A DNA stretch of 64,000 bases, taken from Natronobacterium haloterrestre (lineage in GTDB: Archaea; Halobacteriota; Halobacteria; Halobacteriales; Natrialbaceae). Positions 36,252 to 43,660 of this stretch are shown here, piece by piece; positions within the stretch are counted from its first letter, which is position 1, and the number at the start of each line of letters is the position of its first letter. The notes under the pieces are model-generated. The model saw only the letters and a program-made list of their open reading frames with translations. It did no database searches and had not been told where the DNA came from. The stretch spans positions 62,001 through 126,000 of the forward strand of contig NZ_FOKW01000004.1 of NCBI RefSeq assembly GCF_900112205.1, in the 5' to 3' direction. The position numbers and the translations under genes are program-made.

Positions 36252-36957
36252 CCCCGACGCGGGGGCGTTCCTGACCGCGCTTCGCCTCTCGGACTCGTTC
36301 CTGCCAGTCGGCGGCTACACCGCCTCCTACGGCCTCGAGCAATACGTCAACGAGGGCCGGATCGAGGACGGCGACGACCTCCGGGAACTGCTCGCGGCCT
36401 ACCTCCGGCGGATCGTCGGTCCCTGCGAAACCGTCGCGCTGGCGAACGCACACGCCGCGAGCGGGGCTGGCGATCTCGAGGCCCTGCTCGCGGTCGACGA
36501 ACGGCTCCACGCGGTGACGATGCCCCGAGAGTTCCGCGAGAGTTCGACGAAAGCGGGGGCGAAACTCTGCGAGTTACTGGTGGGCGACACGACCGACGGG
36601 GACGGAAACGGCGACCTCGAGAACGCGTTCGCCGACGCGGTCGCGACCGACGCCACGCCCGGCCACTACCCGGTCGTCTACGGCGTCGTCGCACAGCGAC
36701 GTGGCCTCTCGCGACGCCAGGCGTGTCTCTCCCACGCGTACTCGTTCGTCACGGGGCTGCTCGGCGCGGCCCAGCGGCTCGGCCGGTTCGGCCACACGGA
36801 GATCCAGGCCGTGCTCGAGGCGCTCGAGCCGGTCATCGCCGAGGTGTGTACGCGACACGTCGACGACGAACCGACCGCGATGGCCTCGTTCGCGCCGCTC
36901 GCGGAGATCATGGGCATGCGCCACGAACGGGCGGGCCGGCGGCTGTTCATGAGTTGA
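36235..36957 (+). CDS. ureF: Urease accessory protein UreF
   Basis: UreF is the all-helical activator of the UreG GTPase. The protein has 240 residues from ATG 36235, which overlaps the ureE tail by 17 bp. Characteristic parts are LRLSDSFLPVGGYTASYGLE, QYVNEGRI, RIVGPCETVALANAHAASGA, GHYPVVYGVVAQRRGLSRRQ, ACLSHAYSFVTGLLGAAQRL and GRFGHTEIQAVLEALEP. It closes the urease operon. An earlier in-frame ATG would add about 26 Thr-rich residues read out of the His-rich tail and is not credible. Confidence 0.95.
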   Translation: MTTTPDPDAGAFLTALRLSDSFLPVGGYTASYGLEQYVNEGRIEDGDDLRELLAAYLRRIVGPCETVALANAHAASGAGDLEALLAVDERLHAVTMPREFRESSTKAGAKLCELLVGDTTDGDGNGDLENAFADAVATDATPGHYPVVYGVVAQRRGLSRRQACLSHAYSFVTGLLGAAQRLGRFGHTEIQAVLEALEPVIAEVCTRHVDDEPTAMASFAPLAEIMGMRHERAGRRLFMS

Positions 36958-37030
36958 GTTTCCGTTTCCGGGTTCGTTGGCGGAGATTTCCGATTCCGTT
37001 TCCGATAGCCGGAGATCGCGGGCGACGCCG

Positions 37031-37456
37031 TCACTCGCGGTCCGGCCGCGGCGCGTTCTCGTATTTGATCATCTTCTCCGGCTTGTCCGAGATCGTCTCG
37101 TAGATCCGCTGGAGCGTCTCCTCGGCCTCGAGCAGGTTGTGCGCCTCGAGGAACGCCCGGCCCTCGTCGGTCAGACCGTAGAACTTCCAGGGGTAGCCCT
37201 GGCGGCGCTCGTCTTCGGGCAGGGTGACCTCCTCGACGATGCCCGCCTCGATCAGCTTCTGGACGTGCTTGTAGACGGTCGCCTCGCTCACGCTCGGGTT
37301 CAACTGCTCGAGTTCGTACATCGAGGGCAGTTGATCCGGGTGCTGGAGGATGTTGCTCACGATGGCGAAGCGGGTCTCCTGTGTGACGAAGTGGAGGAGT
37401 TCGCGGGTCTCAGCTTCCGTCTTCGATCCCCCACCGACGCCCGCGTCGGTACTCAT
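37031..37456 (-). CDS. ArsR/winged-helix transcriptional regulator
   Basis: The protein has 141 residues from ATG 37456. Its core reads ETRELLHFVTQETRFAIVSN, ILQHPDQLPSMYELEQLNPS, VSEATVYKHVQKLIEAGIVE as recognition helix, then EVTLPEDERRQGYPWKFYGL as wing, followed by a C-terminal helix AHNLLEAEETLQRIYETISD that probably dimerises. Upstream, a perfect palindrome GTTTAC-6-GTAAAC begins 31 bp before its start, a good candidate operator. It is divergent from the hypothetical gene at 37626 and convergent with ureF across 73 bp, so control of urease is not implied by position. Confidence 0.88.
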   Translation of the reverse strand: MSTDAGVGGGSKTEAETRELLHFVTQETRFAIVSNILQHPDQLPSMYELEQLNPSVSEATVYKHVQKLIEAGIVEEVTLPEDERRQGYPWKFYGLTDEGRAFLEAHNLLEAEETLQRIYETISDKPEKMIKYENAPRPDRE

Positions 37457-37486
37457 GGGGCTACGTACGGAGCCGACCGCCAAGTA

Positions 37487-37522
37487 GTTTACCCTGGAGT
37501 AAACCACTCTGGGGTAAATTAC
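37487..37522. promoter_or_regulatory. Palindromic operator before the ArsR-type gene
   Basis: A perfect inverted repeat GTTTAC-CCTGGA-GTAAAC occupies 37487-37504. A second, overlapping-type palindrome GTAAATTAC lies at 37514-37522, and a related GGGGTAAAT is found at 37587-37595 before the divergent gene. The recurring TAAA/TTTAC half-site suggests one protein binding at several places in the 169-bp divergent promoter. The adjacent winged-helix regulator is the obvious candidate. Confidence 0.55.
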
Positions 37523-37625
37523 TCTCGAGCGGGCTGGCGGTTCGACCAGCCCCGATCCGGCGGAAACTTTCGGAAACGGAACCAGTGGGGTAAATGCTAT
37601 TTCCGTACCGTCTGAACGTAACTCC

Positions 37626-38180
37626 ATGACCGACGAGTCGCCGCCCGTTCCCGACGACGTCCTGACGAGCGTCACCGACCGTCTCGAGGACGAGGAACTC
37701 TCCCTGGCCGACAACGAGGAACTGCTTACGGCCCTGAGCGACCTTGCGCCGCTGTACGAACGCGAGCGGTCGTACTTCGTCCTCGGGAACTACGACCCCG
37801 AGCAGCGCCGCCGCCTCGAACTCGTCGTCGACCGCCTCGAGCGCCGGGAGGACACGTACGCCTTTCTGATGTCCGACGTCCGGGGCGGCTGGGACAACGG
37901 TATCCAGAAGTTCTGTCTACTCGCGGACATGGTCACCCACGTCGTCGGCGTCGCCGAACGGGAGCCGAGCGGCTTCCTCGTCGAGCAGGGCCTGCTCGTC
38001 GGCAGCGAGGAGTACTTCGACAAGAGCTACGTGCTCAAACGCACCTATCCCGACGCCGACGAGGACCATCCCTACGGCTGGATGGAAGACGCCGTCTTCG
38101 AGTTGCTCGAGGCCGAAGACCGGCTCTACGAGTGGCGGACCGAGGACGACCTTCTGGAGGCGGTCGAACGGATCCCCTGA
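37626..38180 (+). CDS. Conserved-looking haloarchaeal protein, function unknown
   Basis: This is a 184-residue soluble acidic protein. The central part RSYFVLGNYDPEQRRRLELV, then TYAFLMSDVRGGWDNGIQKF, CLLADMVTHVVGVAEREPSG and FLVEQGLLVG reads as an alpha/beta fold, perhaps with a Rossmann-like order in which each strand is followed by a helix. The second half (VLKRTYPDADEDHPYGWMED) continues it. No catalytic motif is evident. I recall similar haloarchaeal proteins with DUF names but cannot place it. It is divergent from the ArsR-type regulator and shares the promoter region containing its candidate operators. Confidence 0.75.
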   Translation: MTDESPPVPDDVLTSVTDRLEDEELSLADNEELLTALSDLAPLYERERSYFVLGNYDPEQRRRLELVVDRLERREDTYAFLMSDVRGGWDNGIQKFCLLADMVTHVVGVAEREPSGFLVEQGLLVGSEEYFDKSYVLKRTYPDADEDHPYGWMEDAVFELLEAEDRLYEWRTEDDLLEAVERIP

Positions 38181-38216
38181 CACGGCCGTCCGGCGCTCGC
38201 CCGACCCGACGCCCGC

Positions 38217-39191
38217 TCAGGAGTGACCCGACACCGGCACCGGCTCGTAGGGCTCCTCGAGGTAGGCGATGTCCGAGGCCGACAGCGAGATCTCGAGCGC
38301 TTCGACGGCTTGCTCCAGGTGCTCGACGCTCGTCGTCCCGACGATCGGCGCGTCGACCCAGTCCTTGTGCAACAACCACGAGAGGGCGATCTGGGCCATC
38401 GTCACGCCCTTCTCGGCGGCCAGTTCGGCGACGCGCTCGTTGATCTCCCGGCCGCCGCCCTCGCGGTAGGGGTGGTCGTACAGGTGTTCCTCGGTCTCGC
38501 CGCGGGTCGTCGCGTCGATCTCCTCGTGTGGACGCGTGAGGAAGCCTCGAGCGAGCGGCGACCACGGGAGGACGCCGACGTCCTCCTTCTCGCAGAGGGG
38601 CAGCATCTCCCGTTCCTCCTCGCGGTAGACGAGGTTGTAGTGGTTCTGCATCGTGACGAACCGCTCGAGGCCCAGCCGATCGCTGGTGTACAGCGACTCC
38701 GCGAACTGGTGGGCGCACATGGAGGACGCGCCGACGTACCGGACGTGGCCCCGACGGACGGCGTCGTCCAGTGCCCGAAGCGTCGTCTCGATCGGCGTGT
38801 CGTCGTCCCAGCGGTGGATCTGGTAGAGGTCGATCGTGTCCATCCCCAGCCGTTCGCGGCTGGCTGCGAGTTCCTGCTCGATGGCCTTCCGCGAGAGCCC
38901 GCCCGAGTTGGGGTCGTCCTCGCGCATCTGGAAGTACCCCTTCGTCGCGACGACCGACTCCTCGCGGTAGCCCTCGAGGGCGTCACCGAGGATCCGCTCG
39001 GATTCGCCTTTCGAGTACATGTTGGCCGTGTCGAAGAAGTTGATCCCGAGGTCGATCGCTCGCTCGATGATCTCCGTGCTCTCCTCCTCGTCGAGGACCC
39101 ACTCGCGCCAGTCGCTCGAGCCGAAGCTCATGCAGCCGAGGCAGATCCGACTGACCTCCATGCCGGTCGAACCGAGCGTCGTGTACTCCAT
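38217..39191 (-). CDS. Aldo/keto reductase
   Basis: The protein has 324 residues and a complete (beta/alpha)8 AKR fold. It opens TTLGSTGMEVSRICLGCMSF, then LGINFFDTANMYSKGESERI containing the catalytic Asp and Tyr, LSRKAIEQELAASRERLGMD, IDLYQIHRWDDDTPIETTLR containing the His, RYVGASSMCAHQF, and a cofactor end APIVGTTSVEHLEQAVEALE. It resembles the YajO/AKR11-like general stress reductases that use NADPH. The substrate is not predictable. It is convergent with the hypothetical gene at 37626 and starts about 105 bp from the microprotein gene on the other strand. Confidence 0.93.
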   Translation of the reverse strand: MEYTTLGSTGMEVSRICLGCMSFGSSDWREWVLDEEESTEIIERAIDLGINFFDTANMYSKGESERILGDALEGYREESVVATKGYFQMREDDPNSGGLSRKAIEQELAASRERLGMDTIDLYQIHRWDDDTPIETTLRALDDAVRRGHVRYVGASSMCAHQFAESLYTSDRLGLERFVTMQNHYNLVYREEEREMLPLCEKEDVGVLPWSPLARGFLTRPHEEIDATTRGETEEHLYDHPYREGGGREINERVAELAAEKGVTMAQIALSWLLHKDWVDAPIVGTTSVEHLEQAVEALEISLSASDIAYLEEPYEPVPVSGHS

Positions 39192-39275
39192 GGACGGCCG
39201 TAGGAGGACCGGGTAGAAAACGATGGGTGTCCCGGCGATCGGTCGCTCCGCTCCGTTACGTTTTAGTTCGCCAGT

Positions 39276-39292
39276 TCAGTATTGAGTACTGA
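39276..39292. promoter_or_regulatory. 17-bp palindrome directly before a microprotein start
   Basis: A perfect inverted repeat TCAGTA-TTGAG-TACTGA ends 3 bp before ATG 39296. It covers the place where a leaderless transcript would start, so a bound protein would block initiation. No obvious regulator lies next to it. Confidence 0.5.
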
Positions 39293-39295
39293 CGT

Positions 39296-39385
39296 ATGGC
39301 GGACGAACACAACGACCGAGACGCGAACCGAAACGACGACGGAGGCATCGTTTCGCGAATCAAGAGCGTCTTCAGTCGCGACTGA
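39296..39385 (+). CDS. Candidate 29-residue microprotein
   Basis: The frame starts at ATG 39296 and ends with TGA at 39383. The first half is very hydrophilic (MADEHNDRDANRNDDG). The second half, GGIVSRIKSVFSRD, would form a short amphipathic helix with Ile, Val, Phe on one face and Arg, Lys on the other, suggesting membrane-surface binding. Support for a real gene: a perfect palindrome sits just before the start and a T6 tract follows 35 bp after the stop. Against: the frame is short and there is no homology test. It stands alone between the aldo/keto reductase and the small membrane protein gene. Confidence 0.5.
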   Translation: MADEHNDRDANRNDDGGIVSRIKSVFSRD

Positions 39386-39414
39386 TCGTTCGTTCGGCCG
39401 CCACCGGCCGAGTG

Positions 39415-39426
39415 GGTTCGTTTTTT
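39415..39426 (+). terminator. Candidate poly-T terminator of the microprotein gene
   Basis: A T6 tract at 39421-39426 follows GGGTTCG about 35 bp after the microprotein stop. Oligo-T tracts are the usual archaeal termination signal. It overlaps the last bases of the converging membrane protein gene. Confidence 0.35.
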
Positions 39427-39904
39427 ACCGAACCAACCTGACCAGCGACCCGAATACCGGGAGCCCGAGCGCCGCCCCGACCGCCACGTAGACGATCGGC
39501 GTCGTCCCCGCCGCGACGGCCGCCGAGTCGCCGAGGGTCGCCGCGAAGACGGCGAGCACGAGGACGCCGAAGCCGAGTCCCCCCAGCACGGCCCGCTTCG
39601 TCGTCGGGGAAACGAGTCCCACGAGCGCGCCCGCGGCGATCAGCCCGAGCCAGTGGAGCCACGACAGCGCGAGGCCGACGGCGACCGCGGCGAGGAGCGC
39701 GACGGCGTGGACCGTCGAGTCCGTGCGGACCCGCTCGAGGACGTTCTGGTGCCGCCGATCCGAGGGTCGCGTCCCGACGTTTTCCTCGCGGGTGCTGTCG
39801 TCGGTTGCGGGTTCGACGTTCCCGTTCCCGTTCCGGTTCCCGTCGGTCCCGCGTTCGCTCTCGTCGGTCGGCTCGTCCGCGGCCGACGAGTCGCTCGCGG
39901 TCAT
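39425..39904 (-). CDS. Small multi-pass membrane protein, function unknown
   Basis: The protein has 159 residues from ATG 39904. Residues 1-62 are hydrophilic and disordered with Asn/Gly/Asp repeats. The C-terminal 95 residues contain about four hydrophobic helices: VHAVALLAAVAVGLALSWLH, WLGLIAAGALVGLVSP, GGLGFGVLVLAVFAATLGD and PIVYVAVGAALGLPVFGSLV. Its ATG overlaps the stop of the penicillin acylase gene by 4 bp, so it is co-translated with that exported enzyme. No motif indicates activity; a membrane accessory role is only a guess. Confidence 0.75.
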   Translation of the reverse strand: MTASDSSAADEPTDESERGTDGNRNGNGNVEPATDDSTREENVGTRPSDRRHQNVLERVRTDSTVHAVALLAAVAVGLALSWLHWLGLIAAGALVGLVSPTTKRAVLGGLGFGVLVLAVFAATLGDSAAVAAGTTPIVYVAVGAALGLPVFGSLVRLVR

Positions 39905-42375
39905 TGCGATCCCTCCACGTTCGCCGCCTCGAAGACGACGTCCGGGTCGCCATCGTCCACCGAGCGGTCCATCGGCTTCTGCTCGCCGTCGAGCCACGCC
40001 TCGAACTGGTCGTCGTAGTGCTCGGAGAAGTAGTCGCCCGAGTTGCCGCCGGGGAGGATCGCCGTCGCGTCCCCGCCCGGTTCGACGACCATGCGCCAGC
40101 TAGAGCCCACCGCGGAGTCGACGCGGTAGTTCTTGACCGTCGCCGCCGAGCCGTCGGCCGGCCGATCATCGTAGTCCAGAAACGGGGCCTCGACGCCGAA
40201 GGGATGCTCGATCGGGCCGGTCGTGTTCCGGTCGCCGTAGGTCTCCCACCTTTCCCCGTCGATCTCCGCGAGCGCGGCCTCGAGGGCGTCGACCATGCGT
40301 TCGGCCCGCGACCCGTCGAACCAGTCGCTGTCGGCGGGCAGCGTCGCGAGCACCCAGTCGTTGGGATAGTACGACTCGTCGAGGTCGGCGTCCTCGAACG
40401 CGGGTTCGAAGACCTCCCGGCGGAAGCTCTCGAGCCAACGGTCGAAGACCAGCGCCGGAGACGAGTCCCGTTCCATGCGGTAGTCCCAGTCGGCGAGCGC
40501 GTCGGCGGCGTCCTCGAGGTCGGCCGAAGCCCCGTCGTGGTTCGCGACGGCGTCGACGAGGTCCGGGACCAACTGCGCGGCGCGGCCGTCGTAGGTGTCG
40601 TCCTGCAACTCGCGGTGGAAGTCGTGGTCGGCCGGCTCGCCGGATTCGAGGCGCTCGTCGAGCCGTTCGTAGATCCGGGCACCCCGGTACGGCGTGGCGT
40701 ATGCGACGCCCACGTAGTGGCTGGGGTCGTCCGCGACGCGCTGGTTCGCCGTCACGAGGACGTCTGGGTCGATCGCGTGGGGTTTCTCCTCGAAGGGGAC
40801 GAACCCGTCCCACGAGGACTCGCCGAACGGGGTGAACCCGGACCACTCGCCCTCGCCGGCGGAGCCGTCGAAGAGCCGGTTGCCCGAGACGGGGTCGCCG
40901 TCGATCCGTCTGATGGGTAGTTTCCCCGTGACGTAGTACATCGTTCGCCCGTCCGCGTCGGCATAGACGAGGTTCTGGGTCGGCAGGTCGAACTTCCGGG
41001 TCGACTCGAGGAGGTCCCCGAGGCCGTCGGACCGCTCGAACTCGTAGATTGCCTCGGTCGTCCGCGTCGCGGTGTGGCCCGTCCAGGCGACGCCGACCGT
41101 CTGTCCCTCGCGCTCGAGGACGGGGCCGTGAACGGTCTTCTTGATCGTGAACGTGCGGTCCTCGCCGTCGGCGACCGGAATCGCCCGTTCCTCGGTCTCG
41201 AACGCGCGCCACTCGTCGCCGTAGCGGTACTCGTCGGCGTCGGTACTCGTGAGACGCCGGTCGGCCCCACTCGAGCCGTCGTCGCCCCGCATCTCGTACT
41301 CGTAGCAGTCCAGCACGTCCGCGCCGACGTTGGTGAACGACCACGTCCCCGTCCCGTTCGCGCCCGTGATGACGAACGGGACCCCCGGAAACGTGGCACC
41401 GCGGACCGACGTCTCCGGCGTCTCGACGTGCTGTTCGTACCACAGCGGCGGCGTCATCAGCGTGAGGTGGGGGTCGTAGGCGACGATCGGCCCTTCGCCG
41501 TCGGTGTGCTCGCCCGAGACGACCCAGCTGTTCGACCCGACCCCGGTGGGCGACTCGAACCGCGAGAGCCAGCTCGCCAGTTCCCGGTCGACGGCGTCGG
41601 TCTCGAGGGCGCCGGACCGCGAGTTCGCGGTACCGTCGCCACCGCCCCCATCACCGCCCTCGAGTCGCTCCCCATCGACCCCCTCCCGCAGGATCGGCAC
41701 GTCGTGGTCCAGCCGCTCGGGATACAGCTCCTCGAGGGCGTCCTCGCCGAGCCGGTCGGCGATCACCGCCCGCCGGAGTTCCCCGAAGTTCCCCGTCAGG
41801 TCCCACGAGATCTGTTTCTCCATCAGGATCGTATCGACGGGCGTCCACTCGCGGGGCTCGTAGCCCAGCAGTTCGAACTCGAGGGGGAGTTGCTCGGTTT
41901 CCATCGCGGCGGTGACCCCCTCGGCGTAGGCCTCGACGAGCGGCCCCGCGGGGGCGTCCGCGACGCGCTCCCAGGTCGCCTCGGCGGCCCCCGCGAAGTC
42001 CATCGCCACGTGGAACGCGTCGTCCTCGAGGGTGGCCTCGCCGACGAGTTCGGACAGTCGACCGCGCATGACCCGCCGCTGCAGATCGAGCTGGAAGGCC
42101 CGGTCGAACGCCTGGACGTAGCCGACGGCGAAGTACGCGGCCGCCTCGTCGTCGGCCTCGATCGTCGGTACGCCGTACCCGTCGTACCGGACGGTAGCGT
42201 CGCCATATGGGTTCTCCACCGACCCCGACAGCTCCCTGTCCGCGGCGTCCCACGCCGACCCCGACAGCGGCGCAAACGACTCGAGGAGTTCGCTCGCGCC
42301 ACTGACGGTCAGGCCCCCGACGCCGGCGGCGAGCGCGCCGGCGAGTAGCCCTCGACGCGTGGTGTCATTGCTCAC
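39901..42375 (-). CDS. Tat-exported penicillin acylase-family amidase
   Basis: This is an Ntn-hydrolase precursor of 824 residues starting with GTG at 42375. The N-terminus TTRRGLLAGALAAGVGGLTV is a twin-arginine signal. The alpha-chain part opens PYGDATVRYDGYGVPTIEAD, then YFAVGYVQAFDRAFQLDLQR. The autocleavage site is G-SNSWVVSG with Ser281 as the new N-terminal nucleophile of the beta chain. HTHGPVLEREGQ-like (KKTVHGPVLEREGQTVGVAW) and VTANQRVADDPSHYVG are further family marks. Members cleave beta-lactams, acyl-homoserine lactones or other amides, and the substrate cannot be deduced. It overlaps the small membrane protein gene downstream. Confidence 0.92.
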   Translation of the reverse strand: MSNDTTRRGLLAGALAAGVGGLTVSGASELLESFAPLSGSAWDAADRELSGSVENPYGDATVRYDGYGVPTIEADDEAAAYFAVGYVQAFDRAFQLDLQRRVMRGRLSELVGEATLEDDAFHVAMDFAGAAEATWERVADAPAGPLVEAYAEGVTAAMETEQLPLEFELLGYEPREWTPVDTILMEKQISWDLTGNFGELRRAVIADRLGEDALEELYPERLDHDVPILREGVDGERLEGGDGGGGDGTANSRSGALETDAVDRELASWLSRFESPTGVGSNSWVVSGEHTDGEGPIVAYDPHLTLMTPPLWYEQHVETPETSVRGATFPGVPFVITGANGTGTWSFTNVGADVLDCYEYEMRGDDGSSGADRRLTSTDADEYRYGDEWRAFETEERAIPVADGEDRTFTIKKTVHGPVLEREGQTVGVAWTGHTATRTTEAIYEFERSDGLGDLLESTRKFDLPTQNLVYADADGRTMYYVTGKLPIRRIDGDPVSGNRLFDGSAGEGEWSGFTPFGESSWDGFVPFEEKPHAIDPDVLVTANQRVADDPSHYVGVAYATPYRGARIYERLDERLESGEPADHDFHRELQDDTYDGRAAQLVPDLVDAVANHDGASADLEDAADALADWDYRMERDSSPALVFDRWLESFRREVFEPAFEDADLDESYYPNDWVLATLPADSDWFDGSRAERMVDALEAALAEIDGERWETYGDRNTTGPIEHPFGVEAPFLDYDDRPADGSAATVKNYRVDSAVGSSWRMVVEPGGDATAILPGGNSGDYFSEHYDDQFEAWLDGEQKPMDRSVDDGDPDVVFEAANVEGSQ

Positions 42376-42466
42376 GATTACCGTCCCCTACGTCTCTCCG
42401 ATCCTACATAACTCTGCTGTCGCCGCGGTCCGATCGCCGCCTCGCGCCGTCGGGCCCGAAAACGGG

Positions 42467-43660
42467 CTACAGGTCCGCCGGATCGACCCGTTCGACCGTC
42501 GCTCGGACCGCGAAGAACGCGCCGACGCCCAGCGTCCCGTAGAGCGCGAGCAACAACCACGTCGTGCCCGTCGCGCTCCCGAGTCCGAACTTGGCGACGG
42601 TGTTCGCCGGGTGCTCGGGCAGGAGCGTCGACACCACCAGCGCGCCGACGATAGCGACCGAGTACAGCAGCTGGGCCTGCCTGCGATCCGGCGCGACGAG
42701 GGCGACGACCGTCCCGAGGCCGACGACCAGCAGGGCCAGCGCGGCGACCAGGCCGACCAGCGCGACCGGGTGGGCGACGGTCGTCCCGTTGACCGCCAGC
42801 AGCGCCAGCCAGGCGACCGCCTGGACGGGCGCGAGCGCCGTCGTCGCCGCGAGCTTCGCGTCGACGACGTCGCCCAGCGACAGCGGCGTCACCCGCAGCA
42901 ACTCGAGCGTGCCCCGTTCGCGTTCCTCGACCAGCGAGTCGACGACGATCGAGCCGCTGATGAACGCCGGCAGGAACAGCAACAGCGGCAGGAGGATCGT
43001 GTACGTGAACCCGACGTACGGGCTCGCGTCGACCTCGTCGGGGACCGACAGCGGGAGCGACTCGAGCCGGTCCGCGTTCCCGACGCGTTCGGCGTGTTCG
43101 ACGGCCTCGAGCGTCTCCCGGAGCTGGACGACCAGCAGGGTCGTCTCGATCCCCTCCTCCGGCGCAGCGACGTCGACGAGCAATCGTCCCTGGTCGTCCC
43201 TGGTGGTCTCGAGGACGGCGGCCGCCCGTCCGTTCTCGAAGCTCCCGTAAGCCGCTTCACGGGTGTCGTATCTGACGGTATTCAGCCCCTCCTGTTCGTC
43301 GGCCGCAGCCTCGAGCACGGCGCGGTCCTCGCCGACGATGGCGACGTCGATCTCCTGACCGCCGAGCCCGTCGGGATCGTACATGGAGACGAAGCCGACG
43401 ACGAGAAACGAGGAAAACGCCGCGATGAACAGCTGGATCGCGATCGCGAGCACGATCGTCTTTTCGGAGCGTAGGGAACGCAGTTCCCGGCGGACGACGG
43501 CCAACCGTGGGCCGAACCGGGACTCGCGACCGCCGCCGGTCGCGGCTGCGTGTTCCGGCGGCTCCGGCGGGTTCGGTCCCCGCTGGATGGAGTCCGCCGA
43601 ACTGCCAATGTCGTGGCCCGTCTCGCTCGAGTCGCCTCTAGACGATCGATCACGCGACAA
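42467..43660 (-). CDS. ABC-2 type transporter permease
   Basis: The protein has 397 residues and must start with TTG at 43660, since no ATG or GTG is in frame early enough; this start lies 11 bp inside the upstream gene. After a disordered N-terminus, a first helix (TIVLAIAIQLFIAAFSSFLV) is followed by a soluble extracellular domain of about 150 residues and then five to six helices: TILLPLLLFLPAFISGSIVV, VQAVAWLALLAVNG, VALVGLVAALALLVVGLGTV and others. RERGTLELLRVTPLSLGDVV is the cytosolic loop typical of NatB/ABC-2 permeases. It is the third gene of an exporter operon. Confidence 0.88.
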   Translation of the reverse strand: MSRDRSSRGDSSETGHDIGSSADSIQRGPNPPEPPEHAAATGGGRESRFGPRLAVVRRELRSLRSEKTIVLAIAIQLFIAAFSSFLVVGFVSMYDPDGLGGQEIDVAIVGEDRAVLEAAADEQEGLNTVRYDTREAAYGSFENGRAAAVLETTRDDQGRLLVDVAAPEEGIETTLLVVQLRETLEAVEHAERVGNADRLESLPLSVPDEVDASPYVGFTYTILLPLLLFLPAFISGSIVVDSLVEERERGTLELLRVTPLSLGDVVDAKLAATTALAPVQAVAWLALLAVNGTTVAHPVALVGLVAALALLVVGLGTVVALVAPDRRQAQLLYSVAIVGALVVSTLLPEHPANTVAKFGLGSATGTTWLLLALYGTLGVGAFFAVRATVERVDPADL

